Assembly (NCBI GenBank): GCA_016711325.1
Contig: JADJTH010000008.1
Location: 558,001 to 622,000 of the forward strand
Direction: 5' to 3'
Origin: Nigerium sp.
GTDB taxonomy: Bacteria; Actinomycetota; Actinomycetes; Propionibacteriales; Propionibacteriaceae
Length of the DNA: 64,000 nt
The position numbers were made by a program, and so were the translations under genes. Below, piece after piece: positions 8,551 to 17,552 of this stretch. Below the pieces are notes generated by a model. The model had not been told where the DNA came from. It did no database searches and saw only the letters and a program-made list of their open reading frames with translations. The first letter of the stretch is position 1. Every line of letters starts with the position of its first letter.

Positions 8551-9552
8551 CTAGGCCGGTGAGGCTGTCGAGCCGCGGACGGCGAGCGTCGACGGCAGCG
8601 TCAGTGCGGTGGGTGCGGGGTTCTTGATCATGCCGAGGGCGACGCGGAGTGCCTCGCGGCCGACGAGGTCCCAGTCCATGACGACGGTCGTGAGTGGCGG
8701 CGCGAACGCCGACGCCTCGTCGATGTCGTCACAGCCGACGACCGACACGTCTTCGGGGATCCGCAGGCCGGCTTCGCGCAGGGCGCGGTAGGCGCCGAGC
8801 GCCATCTGGTCGTTCGCGACGAAGAGCGCGGTCGGGCGCTCGGTCGCGAGCAGGCGGCGGGTCGCCTCGTAGCCCGACTCCGGGCTCCAGTCGCCGCGGA
8901 CCACGCCGGGCACGGGGCGTCCGGCCTCGAGGAGCGCCGCGCGCCAGGCGCGTTCGCGGTTCCGGGCGGGCAGCGACTGCTCGGGACCGGCGACGTGGTG
9001 CACCGTGGGGTGGCCGAGCGCCAGCAGATGACCGACGGCCTCGCGCGCCCCGAGGGTTTCGTCGATGCTGACGGAGGAGGCTTGCGCGGGGCCGGCACTG
9101 CTGAGCACGACGATCGGGACGTTCAGCGAGGGTGCGATGTCGTTCGTACCGCCGCCGAGCGACGTGGACACCATGACGATGGCCACGTCGATCGCGGGGT
9201 GGGCGAGCGGGGGGACACCGCCCACGGCGTGCGCCGATTCGGCCCCGGCGGGGATGAGCACCACGGCATAGCCGCACTCGGCCGCGGCGCGCGCGATGCC
9301 CTCGAGCGCGTTCCGGTTGCCGACCGGATGCAGGCTCCGGTACACGACGCCGATGGTCTTGAAGTTGCCGCGCTTCATGGCCCGGGCGGCGGCGTTCGGG
9401 CGATAGCCGAGTTCGTGCATGGCGGCCATGACAGCGCCCTTCTTCTCGTCCGATACGTAGGGTTCGTTGTTTGCCACCCTCGACACGGTCTGCGCCGACA
9501 CACCGGCGAGGCGCGCGACATCGCCGATGGACGGACGCCTCCTGCTCACCAT
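8551..9552 (-). CDS. LacI family transcriptional regulator, probable galactose-operon repressor
   Basis: 333 residues. The N-terminal LacI helix-turn-helix is explicit (PSIGDVARLAGVSAQTVSRV, then hinge helix GYRPNAAARAM), followed by a periplasmic-binding-protein-like effector domain with FVANDQMALGAYRALREAGL and VSVVGCDDIDEASAFAPPLT. The ATG at 9552 has an AGGAGGG Shine-Dalgarno immediately upstream; the frame is open further but that extension is Pro/Ala-rich and non-homologous. Its position inside the galactose cluster suggests it represses the symporter, galK/galT and alpha-galactosidase in the absence of sugar. The inducer is inferred, not shown. Confidence 0.93.
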   Translation of the reverse strand: MVSRRRPSIGDVARLAGVSAQTVSRVANNEPYVSDEKKGAVMAAMHELGYRPNAAARAMKRGNFKTIGVVYRSLHPVGNRNALEGIARAAAECGYAVVLIPAGAESAHAVGGVPPLAHPAIDVAIVMVSTSLGGGTNDIAPSLNVPIVVLSSAGPAQASSVSIDETLGAREAVGHLLALGHPTVHHVAGPEQSLPARNRERAWRAALLEAGRPVPGVVRGDWSPESGYEATRRLLATERPTALFVANDQMALGAYRALREAGLRIPEDVSVVGCDDIDEASAFAPPLTTVVMDWDLVGREALRVALGMIKNPAPTALTLPSTLAVRGSTASPA

Positions 9553-9589
9553 GACCCTCCTGCTCACCGGCTCGAGGCCGTCTAGAGGT

Positions 9590-9616
9590 GCGGGTGGCGG
9601 CGATGCCGCCACCCGC
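9590..9616 (-). terminator. Hairpin between small membrane protein and LacI gene
   Basis: A perfect 11-bp GC-rich stem (GCGGGTGGCGG / CCGCCACCCGC) with a 5-nt loop sits between the transporter-associated small gene and the regulator. There is no clear U-tract, so it may be a partial terminator or a 3'-stabilising stem that lowers regulator expression relative to the transporter. Confidence 0.5.
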
Positions 9617-9637
9617 AGTCCGCTCCGAGGGCTGTGT

Positions 9638-9886
9638 TCAGGCCTCGTGGTGGGAGGCGCCGCCGGCGGGGTTGACCCGCCACCAGACGCCCATCACGAC
9701 GGCGACGGCCAGCAGGCCGAGGCCCGACCAGAGGTTGCCGTTGATACCGCCGGTCTTCGCCAGCTGTTCGGGGCCGGTCGCGACGAACGCGACGATCACC
9801 AGGAACAGGCCGATGAGCCCGAGCGCGCTGGCGATGATGACGCGGATGTCGGTGAGGTCCGCCTTGACGGTGGTTGTTTGGGACAT
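9638..9886 (-). CDS. Small two-helix membrane protein next to sugar symporter
   Basis: 82 residues with two predicted transmembrane helices: VIIASALGLIGLFLVIVAFV (about residues 16-35) and LWSGLGLLAVAVVMGVWW (about 52-69). The tail is short and His-rich (GGASHHEA). It starts 16 bp after the symporter stop on the same strand and is presumably cotranslated. No family is recognised with confidence. Small membrane subunits beside SSS-type symporters are known in other bacteria, so an accessory or stability role is plausible but inferred. Confidence 0.75.
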   Translation of the reverse strand: MSQTTTVKADLTDIRVIIASALGLIGLFLVIVAFVATGPEQLAKTGGINGNLWSGLGLLAVAVVMGVWWRVNPAGGASHHEA

Positions 9887-9902
9887 GCGAGGTCCTTCCC
9901 GT

Positions 9903-11597
9903 TCAGTGGAAGACGATGTTGAGGGTCACGACGAGCACGGCCGCGGCCAAGCCCAGGGGCACCGGACGCCGCCACACCGGCAGCTTGTCCAGGTGCGGGT
10001 CGGTGCGGTCCTCCTTCGGCGTCAGCGAGTAGACGAACCCGCGAAGCTCGGCCTCGGGCTTCGGCTGCGTGAACTGGGACACGACGATCGTGACGACCAC
10101 GTCGACGACGAAGGCCGTGGAGGCCGCCAGGAAGGCGCCGCCCTGGCCCGGCAGCGACAGGACGCCGGTCCACATGAGCACGTTGACGGCGAGCGCGCTG
10201 AGCGTGCCCGCGGCCAGGCCCATCCAGCCGGCGGCCGGGGTGGCCTTCTTCCAGAACATGCCGACGATGAACGTGGCGAACAGCGGCGCGTTGAACATCG
10301 AGAAGAGCTGCTGCAGGTAGTCCATCAGGTTGTCGTACTGCGAGGCGATCAGCGCGGTGAAGATCGCGATCACGGACGCGGCGAGCGTCGACATCTTGCC
10401 GATGCGCAGGTACTGCGCGTCGGACTCGCCCGGCTTGAAGTAGCGCTCGTAGAGATCAACGGTGAACACGGTGTTGAACGCCGAGATGTTGGCCGCCATG
10501 CCGGCCATGAACGAGGCCAGCAGGCCGGTGATGGCCAGGCCGAGGAGGCCGTTGGGCAGGACGTCGCGCATGAGCAGCAGGATGGCGTTGTTGTACTCGA
10601 AGGACTCGCCGGCGTTCTTGGCCTGCGCCACCTCGCTGACCAGGACGCCGGCGATCATGCCGGGGATGATCACGAGGAAGGGCACGAACATCTTGACGAA
10701 GGTGCCGATGATCGGCGTCTTCTGGGCGGCGGAGATCGAGTCGGACGCCATGGCGCGCTGCACCTCGACGAAGTTGGTGGTCCAGTAGCCGAAGGACAGC
10801 ACGAAGCCGAGGCCGAAGACGATGCCGATCACGGACATGACCGGTGAATCGAAGCCGGACAACAGCAAACCGGGCCACGACTTGAGTTGGAGCGCGGGAT
10901 CGGTGCCCGCCGCGAGTGCGTTGTCGGTGATCTGGGTCGTGAGCCCGCCCCATCCGCCGACACGGTGCAGGCCGATCAGGGTGAGCGGCAGGAGGGCGGC
11001 GACGATGACGAAGAACTGGAGGACCTCGTTGTAGATCGCCGCGGAGAGGCCGCCGAGCGTGATGTAGGTGAAGACGATGATCGCGGCCACGACGAGGGCG
11101 ACCCACAGGGGCCAGCCGAGCAGCCAGTTGATGATCTTGCCGAGGAGGAACAGGTTGATGCCGGCGATCAGCAGCTGGGCGAGCGCGAAGCTCAGCGAGT
11201 TGATCAGGTGGGCGGTGGTGCCGAACCGCTTGAACATGAACTCGGGGACCGAGCGGACCTTGGAGCCGTAGTAGAACGGCATCATGACCAGGCCCAGGAA
11301 GATCATGGCTGGGACGGCGCCCACCCAGAAGTAGTGGAACGTCGGCATGCCGTACTGGGCGCCGTTGGCCGACATGCCCATGATCTCGACGGCGCCGAGG
11401 TTGGCGGCCACGAAGGCGATGCCGGTGACCCAGGCGGGCATGGACCGTCCGCCGGTGAGGAACTCGTTGGAGGACTTCGCCTTCGTCTTCATGACGAAGC
11501 CGACGCCCAACACGAACGCGAAGTAGATGACGATGGGGATGTAGTCGTACCAGTGCGCGTTGAGCAGTAGATCCTGCTCCATCAGCACGCCTGTCAT
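9903..11597 (-). CDS. Sodium:solute symporter (SSS family), probable galactose transporter
   Basis: 564 residues with about 13-14 hydrophobic segments, typical of the SSS/SLC5 family. It opens with a short periplasmic stretch then DYIPIVIYFAFVLGVGFVMK. Family hallmarks include SSNEFLTGGRSMPAWVTGIAFVAANLGAVEIMG and the later sodium-site region GLLASFMAGMAANISAFNTVF. It should import a sugar with sodium at the plasma membrane. Galactose is inferred from the neighbours galM, galK, galT and alpha-galactosidase. The ATG at 11597 has an AGGAGC Shine-Dalgarno; the longer open frame upstream is discarded. Confidence 0.9.
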   Translation of the reverse strand: MTGVLMEQDLLLNAHWYDYIPIVIYFAFVLGVGFVMKTKAKSSNEFLTGGRSMPAWVTGIAFVAANLGAVEIMGMSANGAQYGMPTFHYFWVGAVPAMIFLGLVMMPFYYGSKVRSVPEFMFKRFGTTAHLINSLSFALAQLLIAGINLFLLGKIINWLLGWPLWVALVVAAIIVFTYITLGGLSAAIYNEVLQFFVIVAALLPLTLIGLHRVGGWGGLTTQITDNALAAGTDPALQLKSWPGLLLSGFDSPVMSVIGIVFGLGFVLSFGYWTTNFVEVQRAMASDSISAAQKTPIIGTFVKMFVPFLVIIPGMIAGVLVSEVAQAKNAGESFEYNNAILLLMRDVLPNGLLGLAITGLLASFMAGMAANISAFNTVFTVDLYERYFKPGESDAQYLRIGKMSTLAASVIAIFTALIASQYDNLMDYLQQLFSMFNAPLFATFIVGMFWKKATPAAGWMGLAAGTLSALAVNVLMWTGVLSLPGQGGAFLAASTAFVVDVVVTIVVSQFTQPKPEAELRGFVYSLTPKEDRTDPHLDKLPVWRRPVPLGLAAAVLVVTLNIVFH

Positions 11598-11715
11598 AGG
11601 TGCTCCTGTCGGACGCTGTCGGCCGGGGCGGGGCACTGCGGGGGCTGCCCGCGTCAGCTCCGTGGGCCGGATCGCTCACCATCCTTGGTGGGAAACCGTC
11701 CCCGACCACCCCGTG

Positions 11716-11729
11716 TGGTAACGTCATCA
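11716..11729. promoter_or_regulatory. Candidate LacI-type operator in the symporter/galK divergent promoter region
   Basis: TGGTAACGTCATCA is a near-palindrome around a central ACGT (arms TGGTA and CATCA; three arm positions deviate). It resembles operators bound by LacI-family repressors. It lies between the divergently transcribed symporter and galK, 36 bp before galK, where one repressor could control both directions. It is a pattern match only. Confidence 0.45.
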
Positions 11730-11764
11730 TATCGAGCCGGACCTGGATCGTCAAAGGAGATGCC

Positions 11765-13048
11765 ATGGAACCCCAGGAGCTGCTGGACCGTCTGAACGAC
11801 GGCGATCTCGACGCGCGGATCGACGAGGTATACGCGGTCACCGGTCCCGGACGCGACGCGATGCGCGAGCGCCTGGCAGGCCTGGTCGCCCGGTTCGCTG
11901 AGGACTTCCCCGGGCATCCCGCGGCGCTGTTCACGGCTGCGGGACGCACCGAGATGGGTGGCAACCACACTGACCACCAGCGCGGCCAGGTGCTCGCGGC
12001 CTCGGTGAGCCTCGACATGGTCGCCTGCGCGGGAGCGAACGGCGGCGACAGGATCCAGGTTCGCTCGGAGGGCTACCCCGACGTCGTGATCGCCCTCGAC
12101 GACCTTGAGCCCGATCCGGTCGAGTACGGCACGTCGGCGTCCCTGGTGCGGGGCGTCGCCCGCGCGATGACGGAGCGCGGCTACAAGCTGGGTGGCGCCT
12201 CCCTGCGCGTCGCCTCGTCCGTTCCGGGGGGCTCGGGGCTGTCCTCATCGGCGGCCTACGAGATCCTGATCGGCGTCACCCTCAACCACCTCTTCTGCGG
12301 CGGACGGCTCTCGTCGGTCGAGCTGGCGCAGATCGGCCAGTACGCCGAGAACGTGTTCTTCGGCAAGCCGAGCGGCCTGATGGACCAGTTGGCCTGCGCC
12401 TACGGCGGCGTGGTGCACATCGACTTCGCCGATCCGGACGCGCCGGCGATCCGGCCGATCGATGTCGATCTGGCCGGCGCCGGGTACGCCCTGTGCATCA
12501 TCGAGTCGGGCGCGGATCACGCCGACCTGACCGACGAGTATTCCGCGATCACCAGCGAGATGGGCGCGGTAGCCGCCTGCTTCGGCGCCGACTTCCTGAG
12601 CGAGGTCGATCCGGCCGCCTTCTGGGCGCGGCTGGCCGAGGTCCGCTCGCAGGCCGGCGATCGGGCGGTGCTGCGCGCGATCCACTTCTTCGAAGACGAT
12701 GCGCGGGTGCCGCAGTTGGCGTCCGCGCTCGACGCGAGGCGGTTCGACGACTTCCTCGGCCTGGTGAGCGCGTCCGGGGTGTCGTCGGCGACCCACCTGC
12801 AGAACCTGCACGCGGCGTCCGACCCGGCGCAGCAGGCCGTGGGAGTCACCATCGCGCTGGCGCAGCACCTGCTCGACGGCCGAGGGGCGGTGCGCGTGCA
12901 CGGCGGTGGTTTCGCGGGCACGGTCCAGGCCTACGTTCCCCTCGAACGGGTGGACGGGTTCGTGGCGGGCATGGAGGCCGTCCTCGGCGAAGGGCGCTGC
13001 CACGTGCTGTCGATCCGGTCCGTCGGCGGCGGCGTGATCGCCGGCTGA
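11765..13048 (+). CDS. galK: Galactokinase
   Basis: 427 residues of the GHMP kinase family; phosphorylates alpha-D-galactose at O1. The galactokinase signature is present in the variant form GRTEMGGNHTDHQ rather than the classical GRVNLIGEHTDY. The glycine-rich ATP loop is VPGGSGLSSSAAYE, and the third GHMP motif VRVHGGGFAGTVQAY is near the C-terminus. The variant signature occurs in a branch of Firmicute and Actinobacterial galactokinases. ATG 11765 follows AAAGGAGA. The gene starts the plus-strand galKT-alpha-galactosidase operon, 167 bp from the divergent symporter. Confidence 0.93.
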   Translation: MEPQELLDRLNDGDLDARIDEVYAVTGPGRDAMRERLAGLVARFAEDFPGHPAALFTAAGRTEMGGNHTDHQRGQVLAASVSLDMVACAGANGGDRIQVRSEGYPDVVIALDDLEPDPVEYGTSASLVRGVARAMTERGYKLGGASLRVASSVPGGSGLSSSAAYEILIGVTLNHLFCGGRLSSVELAQIGQYAENVFFGKPSGLMDQLACAYGGVVHIDFADPDAPAIRPIDVDLAGAGYALCIIESGADHADLTDEYSAITSEMGAVAACFGADFLSEVDPAAFWARLAEVRSQAGDRAVLRAIHFFEDDARVPQLASALDARRFDDFLGLVSASGVSSATHLQNLHAASDPAQQAVGVTIALAQHLLDGRGAVRVHGGGFAGTVQAYVPLERVDGFVAGMEAVLGEGRCHVLSIRSVGGGVIAG

Positions 13049-13104
13049 TCGACCCCGACCCGAGGCGCCGCGGCGCGGACCGCCCGAGAACAGGAGAACA
13101 CCCA

Positions 13105-14622
13105 ATGGAATCCGAGAGCGCCGGGCAGGTCGATCACCGGATCGCCCAACTGGTCGCCTACGCGGAGCAGGCGGGGCTCACCGCGCCCGAGGATCGCGTG
13201 TGGGCGGTCAACGCGATCCTCGAGACGCTGCGCCGGGATGCTCACGAGTCCGTCTTCACCGACGGCACCGGAGTCGGCCTTGCCACGATCCTGGACGCGC
13301 TGGTCGACGACGCGGCGTCCCGAGGGCTGCTCGACGGCGCCTCGGTCGTGAGCCGCGACCTGTTCGACACCGCCGTCATGGGACGGCTGACCCCGCCGCC
13401 GCGCGAGGTACGCGCCCGCTTCGGGCACCTGCGCGAGACGTCCGCGGTGGCCGCCACCGACTGGTTCTACCGATTCAGCCAGGACACGAACTACATCCGG
13501 CGCGACCGAATGGCCAAGGACGTCCACTGGCGGGCCGAGACGCCCTACGGGCTGCTCGACATCAGCATCAACCTGGCGAAACCCGAGAAGGATCCGCGGG
13601 CGATCGCCGCCGCCCGCGACCTGCCGGCGTCCGGCTACCCGCCGTGCCTGCTGTGCGCCGAGAACGAGGGATACGCCGGACGCCTCAACCACCCGGCCCG
13701 GCAGAACCACCGCCTCGTGCCCGTCACGATCGACGCCAGCCCCTGGTTCCTTCAGTACTCGCCGTACGTGTACTACCCCGAGCACTGCATCGTCTTCAAT
13801 GCCGCGCACACCCCGATGCGGATCGACCGGGCCTGCTTCGGCAAGCTCCTCGACTTCGTCGATCAGTTCCCGCACTACTTCGTGGGCTCGAACGCCGACC
13901 TGCCGATCGTGGGGGGCTCGATCCTCTCCCACGATCATTTCCAGGGCGGACACTACGAGTTCGCCATGGAACGGGCGCCGGTCGAGCACGCCGTTACCTT
14001 CGGGGGCTTCGAGGACGTGCGCGCCGGCATCGTCCGCTGGCCGATGTCGGTGCTGCGGCTGACCTGCCCGGACGCCGGCCGGCTCGTGACGCTCGCCGAC
14101 CGGATCCTCGGCGCGTGGCGCGGCTACACCGACCCGGACGCGTTCGTCTTCGCCGAGACCGGCGGCCAGCCGCACAACACGATCACCCCCATCGCCCGCC
14201 GTCGCGGCGACGCGTTCGAGCTCGACCTGGTGCTGCGCAACAACATCACCACCGACGAGCACCCGCTGGGGGTCTACCACCCGCATGCCGAACTCCACCA
14301 CATCAAGAAGGAGAACATCGGCCTGATCGAGGTGATGGGCCTGGCGGTGCTGCCCGCGCGTCTCAAGGCCGAACTGGCCGCCGTGGCGGATCGGCTCGTC
14401 GCGGGCCTGGACCTCGACGCCGACGCGGTGACCGCGCCGCACGCCGCCTGGGCTCGCGGGTTCGCCGCCGAGGTGACGCCCGTGAACGCGGGGGCCGTGA
14501 TCGAGCGCGAGGTCGGGCAGGTGTTCGCCACCGTGCTCGAGCACGCGGGCGTCTACGGGTGGGACGCCCGCGGGCGCTCCGCGTTCGTACGGTTCGTCGA
14601 GGCCGCCGGCGGTCTCGGCTAG
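13105..14622 (+). CDS. galT: UDP-glucose--hexose-1-phosphate uridylyltransferase, class II GalT
   Basis: 505 residues, matching the longer class II GalT family rather than the 340-residue class I enzymes. It swaps UMP between UDP-glucose and galactose-1-phosphate in the Leloir pathway. Visible blocks include FYRFSQDTNYIRRDRMAKD, DISINLAKPEKDP and the active-site region GGSILSHDHFQGGHYEF with its H-x-H. Cys pair PPCLLCAEN and VYHPHAELHHIKKENIGLIE also fit the family. ATG 13105 is preceded by AGGAGA. It is 56 bp after galK and clearly in the same operon. No galE is present in this window. Confidence 0.93.
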   Translation: MESESAGQVDHRIAQLVAYAEQAGLTAPEDRVWAVNAILETLRRDAHESVFTDGTGVGLATILDALVDDAASRGLLDGASVVSRDLFDTAVMGRLTPPPREVRARFGHLRETSAVAATDWFYRFSQDTNYIRRDRMAKDVHWRAETPYGLLDISINLAKPEKDPRAIAAARDLPASGYPPCLLCAENEGYAGRLNHPARQNHRLVPVTIDASPWFLQYSPYVYYPEHCIVFNAAHTPMRIDRACFGKLLDFVDQFPHYFVGSNADLPIVGGSILSHDHFQGGHYEFAMERAPVEHAVTFGGFEDVRAGIVRWPMSVLRLTCPDAGRLVTLADRILGAWRGYTDPDAFVFAETGGQPHNTITPIARRRGDAFELDLVLRNNITTDEHPLGVYHPHAELHHIKKENIGLIEVMGLAVLPARLKAELAAVADRLVAGLDLDADAVTAPHAAWARGFAAEVTPVNAGAVIEREVGQVFATVLEHAGVYGWDARGRSAFVRFVEAAGGLG

Positions 14623-14626
14623 ACCG

Positions 14627-14649
14627 GGCGCGGTCGGCCGGACCGCGCC
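14627..14649 (+). terminator. Hairpin between galT and the alpha-galactosidase gene
   Basis: A perfect 9-bp stem GGCGCGGTC/GACCGCGCC with loop GGCCG begins 4 nt after the galT stop. It lacks a U-tract, so it is likely a leaky or intercistronic hairpin rather than a full stop. Confidence 0.45.
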
Positions 14650-14719
14650 GCCGCCCGCGGAAGGGTGGTCGCCACGGCGTCCGCAGCGCCGGCCCGTTCT
14701 CAGCCGAAGGAGCCTTCCG

Positions 14720-16906
14720 ATGACGATCTCCCCACCGCCGCTGTTCGCCGCGCGCCAGATGTACCTGCGTCGCGGAGGAACCTCTCTGCTGCTCCACGCC
14801 GCGCCGGAAGGGCTCCCGGAGGTGCTCCACTGGGGCACCGACCTCGGGCCGTTGACGCCCGGGGAACTGGCGGCGTGGGCGAGGGCGTCCGTCGGCGGCG
14901 TCGTGTCGAGCAGTCCCGACGTGCCGCCGCGACTGTCGCTGGTGCCCAGCCAGGCCGAAGGATGGACGGGCACGCCGGGCCTGGCAGGCACGCGCGGGGG
15001 AGTGGCGCAGTTCTCGGCCTTCCAGACGACCGCGGTGGACGTGCTCGCCACCGAGGGCGCCGACGGCGCGGCCTCGCACGTGCGCATCGGCGCCCACGAT
15101 CAGGAGGCCGATCTCGACCTGGAGCTCGAGATCGAGGTGGCGGCGTCCGGCCTGTTGCGGACGCGCGCGACGCTGACCAATCGCGGCACGGACGCCTACG
15201 GCGTCGATTCGCTGCTGCTCGCGCTGCCGACCCCCGCGTCCGAGACGCTGGTCGTCGACCAGTCCGGCCATCACCTGCGCGAACGTGAGACCTCCGTCCA
15301 CGACTTCACGCTCGGCACCCACGAGCGCACGACGCGAGTGGGGCGTGCGCACATGGCGTCCACGATCCACGGCACCTGCGAGGCGGGCGCGGGCTGGAAC
15401 CGCGGACTCGTCCACTATGTGCACGTCGCGTGGTCGGGCAACACCCGGACGGTCGCTGAGCGCGCGGTCCTGGGGTATCAGGCGTTGTGGGGAGGCGAGC
15501 TGCTCATGCCGGGGGAGGTGGCGCTGGCGCCGGGCGAGCGGTACGCGACGCCGTGGCTGCTGGCCACCTGGGGTGAGGGGCTGGATGAGGCGGCCGGCCG
15601 GATCCACGACTTCCTGCGGGCGCGGCCCGCGCACCCGTCGTCGACGCGACCGGTCACGTTCAACGCCTGGGAGGCCACCTACTTCGACCAATCGCTGGCG
15701 CGTCTGAGCCGCCTCGCCGAGGTGGCGGCCGAGGTCGGCGCCGAGCGCTTCGTGCTCGACGACGGCTGGTACGGCGCCCGCCGCGACGACACGGCCGGGC
15801 TCGGCGACTGGGTGGTGTCGGCGGACGTCTGGCCGGACGGCCTGCCCCCGCTCGCGGATGTCGTGCACGGCCTCGGCATGGAGTTCGGGCTGTGGTTCGA
15901 GCCCGAGATGATCAACCCCGACTCGGACGCCGCGCGCGCCCACCCGGAATGGATCCTGTCGCCGAGGACGCACCGTCCGCAGGAGGAGCGCAGCCAGCAG
16001 GTGATCGACCTAACCAATCCCGCAGCGTTCGAGCACGTGCTCGGGCAGATGCTCGCGGTGGTCTCCGGGGCGCGGGTCGACTTCATCAAGTGGGACTTCA
16101 ACCGCGACCTGCTGGAGGCCGTCTCGCCGCTGACGGGTAGGCCCGCCTACCACGCGCAGGCGCTGGCCACCTACCGGCTGATGGACGCCCTGCTGGCCGC
16201 GAACCCGGGGCTCGAGATCGAGTCGTGCGCCGGCGGCGGCGGGCGCATCGACCTGGGCGTCATGGAACGTGCCGTGCGGGTGTGGGGGTCGGACTGCATC
16301 GACCCCCTCGAGCGGCAGGGGATCGAGGCGGGAACGTCCCTGTTGCTCCCGCCGGAGTTGGTCGGCTCGCACGTCGCATCCACGGTCTCGCACACGACCG
16401 GCCGCACGCTGAACCTGACGCTGCGGGCGTCCACCGCGCTGTTCTCGCACATGGGCATCGAGTGGAACCTGCTGGAGGCGACGGAGGGGGAGCGCCGGGA
16501 GCTCGCCGCGTGGGTGGCGCTGCACAAGCGGCTTCGCCCGCTGCTGCACACCGGCCGGGTCGTCCACGCCGATCATCCGGACGCCGGGTGGCGCATCCGC
16601 GGGGTGGTCGCGCGCGACGGCGGCGAGGCCGTGTTCACGCTGGTGCGCGTCGCGACGTCGCCGGTGCGTCCGTCGCCCGCCGTGAGGCTTCCGGGTCTTC
16701 GGCCGGACGCCACCTACCGCGTGACGGAGTTGCTGCCCGACGGCGTCGGCTCGCCGGTCGTCCGGAATGGCCGGACGCCGGAGTCATGGGCGTGGTGGTT
16801 CGACGGTGGTGCGGTCCTGCCGGGAACGGTGCTGAGCACGGCGGGGCTCCGGTTCCCGGATCTGGACCCGGAGCAGGCGATCCTGGTCCAGCTGCGGCGC
16901 CAGTGA
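14720..16906 (+). CDS. Alpha-galactosidase, glycoside hydrolase family 36
   Basis: 728 residues, the usual length of bacterial GH36 alpha-galactosidases. It has an N-terminal beta-sandwich, a TIM barrel and a C-terminal sheet. Catalytic parts are explicit: FVLDDGWYGARRDD, FGLWFEPEMINPDSD, the nucleophile in FIKWDFNRD (Asp459) and the acid/base in WGSDCIDPLERQ (Asp525), with CAGGGGRIDLG between them. No signal peptide is visible, so it probably hydrolyses imported melibiose- or raffinose-type sugars in the cytoplasm and supplies galactose to GalK. ATG 14720 follows GAAGGAG. It is the last gene of the galK-galT operon. Confidence 0.94.
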   Translation: MTISPPPLFAARQMYLRRGGTSLLLHAAPEGLPEVLHWGTDLGPLTPGELAAWARASVGGVVSSSPDVPPRLSLVPSQAEGWTGTPGLAGTRGGVAQFSAFQTTAVDVLATEGADGAASHVRIGAHDQEADLDLELEIEVAASGLLRTRATLTNRGTDAYGVDSLLLALPTPASETLVVDQSGHHLRERETSVHDFTLGTHERTTRVGRAHMASTIHGTCEAGAGWNRGLVHYVHVAWSGNTRTVAERAVLGYQALWGGELLMPGEVALAPGERYATPWLLATWGEGLDEAAGRIHDFLRARPAHPSSTRPVTFNAWEATYFDQSLARLSRLAEVAAEVGAERFVLDDGWYGARRDDTAGLGDWVVSADVWPDGLPPLADVVHGLGMEFGLWFEPEMINPDSDAARAHPEWILSPRTHRPQEERSQQVIDLTNPAAFEHVLGQMLAVVSGARVDFIKWDFNRDLLEAVSPLTGRPAYHAQALATYRLMDALLAANPGLEIESCAGGGGRIDLGVMERAVRVWGSDCIDPLERQGIEAGTSLLLPPELVGSHVASTVSHTTGRTLNLTLRASTALFSHMGIEWNLLEATEGERRELAAWVALHKRLRPLLHTGRVVHADHPDAGWRIRGVVARDGGEAVFTLVRVATSPVRPSPAVRLPGLRPDATYRVTELLPDGVGSPVVRNGRTPESWAWWFDGGAVLPGTVLSTAGLRFPDLDPEQAILVQLRRQ

Positions 16907-16954
16907 ATGGCCGGGGGCGTTGCCCCATGTCGTCCCGGCCGGGGCGATGCAGGG

Positions 16955-17254
16955 CTACTGGAGATCGAACGCGGTCGCGATGGCGTTGGCGAGGTCTCGC
17001 TCCTGGTCCGGATGGAGGAAGCCCTGTTGGCGGCCCAGGTCGGCGACGGGAATGGTGACGATGTTGTCGAGGCTTGCGACCGACTCGTGATCAAGGCCGT
17101 TGCGGACGCCGACGGCCAGCTCCGTGGACAGCCCTCGCACCGTTGAGGTGATGGGGGCGACGGTCACGCGACGCAGGTAGGGACGGACGAGTTCGCGGGT
17201 CAGCACCAGGACCGGACGCGTCTTGTCGAGCCGCGCGAGGTGGATCGGGCGCAT
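16955..17254 (-). CDS. MazF/PemK-family toxin
   Basis: 99 residues, typical size. The MazF fold is recognisable from KTRPVLVLTRELVRPYLRRVTVAPITSTVRGL and GLDHESVASLDNIVTIP, which carry the conserved R-P-V and T-S/T regions of these ribosome-independent mRNA endonucleases. It follows a ribbon-helix-helix antitoxin with a 1-nt gap, the classic order. It is encoded head-away from a VapBC module. Cleavage specificity cannot be read from the sequence. Confidence 0.87.
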   Translation of the reverse strand: MRPIHLARLDKTRPVLVLTRELVRPYLRRVTVAPITSTVRGLSTELAVGVRNGLDHESVASLDNIVTIPVADLGRQQGFLHPDQERDLANAIATAFDLQ

Positions 17255-17255
17255 C

Positions 17256-17483
17256 TCAATCGAGATCGATCGGTAGCCGCGCGGCGTGCTCGGCCAGCTC
17301 GTCGAAGTCGTCGTCCGTGCGCTTGAGGATCTCGATGTCCGCCAGCGCGGCCTGATGCCGCCGCTCGCGTTCCAGGGCGCGCGTCACGACGGCGGCCCGG
17401 CTTGCCGCACGCCCGGACGCGACCTCGGCGTCGACGAACGAAGCGAGGTCGTCGGGAAGCCGGACGGCGATCTGCGTGCTCAT
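17256..17483 (-). CDS. Ribbon-helix-helix antitoxin of the MazF-type module
   Basis: 75 residues. The N-terminal RHH DNA-binding segment is MSTQIAVRLPDDLASFVDAE followed by GRAASRAAVVTRALERE. The acidic C-terminal half (ILKRTDDDFDELAEHAARLP) would wrap the toxin. A short leader without Shine-Dalgarno precedes the ATG: a TACACA -10-like box on the minus strand (17505-17500) would put the RNA start about 10 nt upstream. The gene probably autoregulates through the palindromes next to it. Confidence 0.85.
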   Translation of the reverse strand: MSTQIAVRLPDDLASFVDAEVASGRAASRAAVVTRALERERRHQAALADIEILKRTDDDFDELAEHAARLPIDLD

Positions 17484-17491
17484 ACCACAAC

Positions 17492-17523
17492 GGTACCAAT
17501 GTGTAGTGCGAACTGGTACCAGT
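17492..17523. promoter_or_regulatory. Palindromic operator of the RHH antitoxin
   Basis: A perfect 12-bp palindrome ACTGGTACCAGT (17512-17523) is paired with a second GGTACC copy at 17492-17497, centres 23 bp apart, about two helical turns. They flank the predicted -10 box of the antitoxin gene. This is the arrangement expected for cooperative RHH autorepression. Confidence 0.65.
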
Positions 17524-17552
17524 CTGGAGTGTGGGGCGTTCGTGATCGACCG

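Noticed and set aside
12931..15087. Very long stop-free frame opposite galK and galT
   Set aside because: It is antisense to two clear enzymes with full motifs and has no domain; high GC gives long shadow frames.
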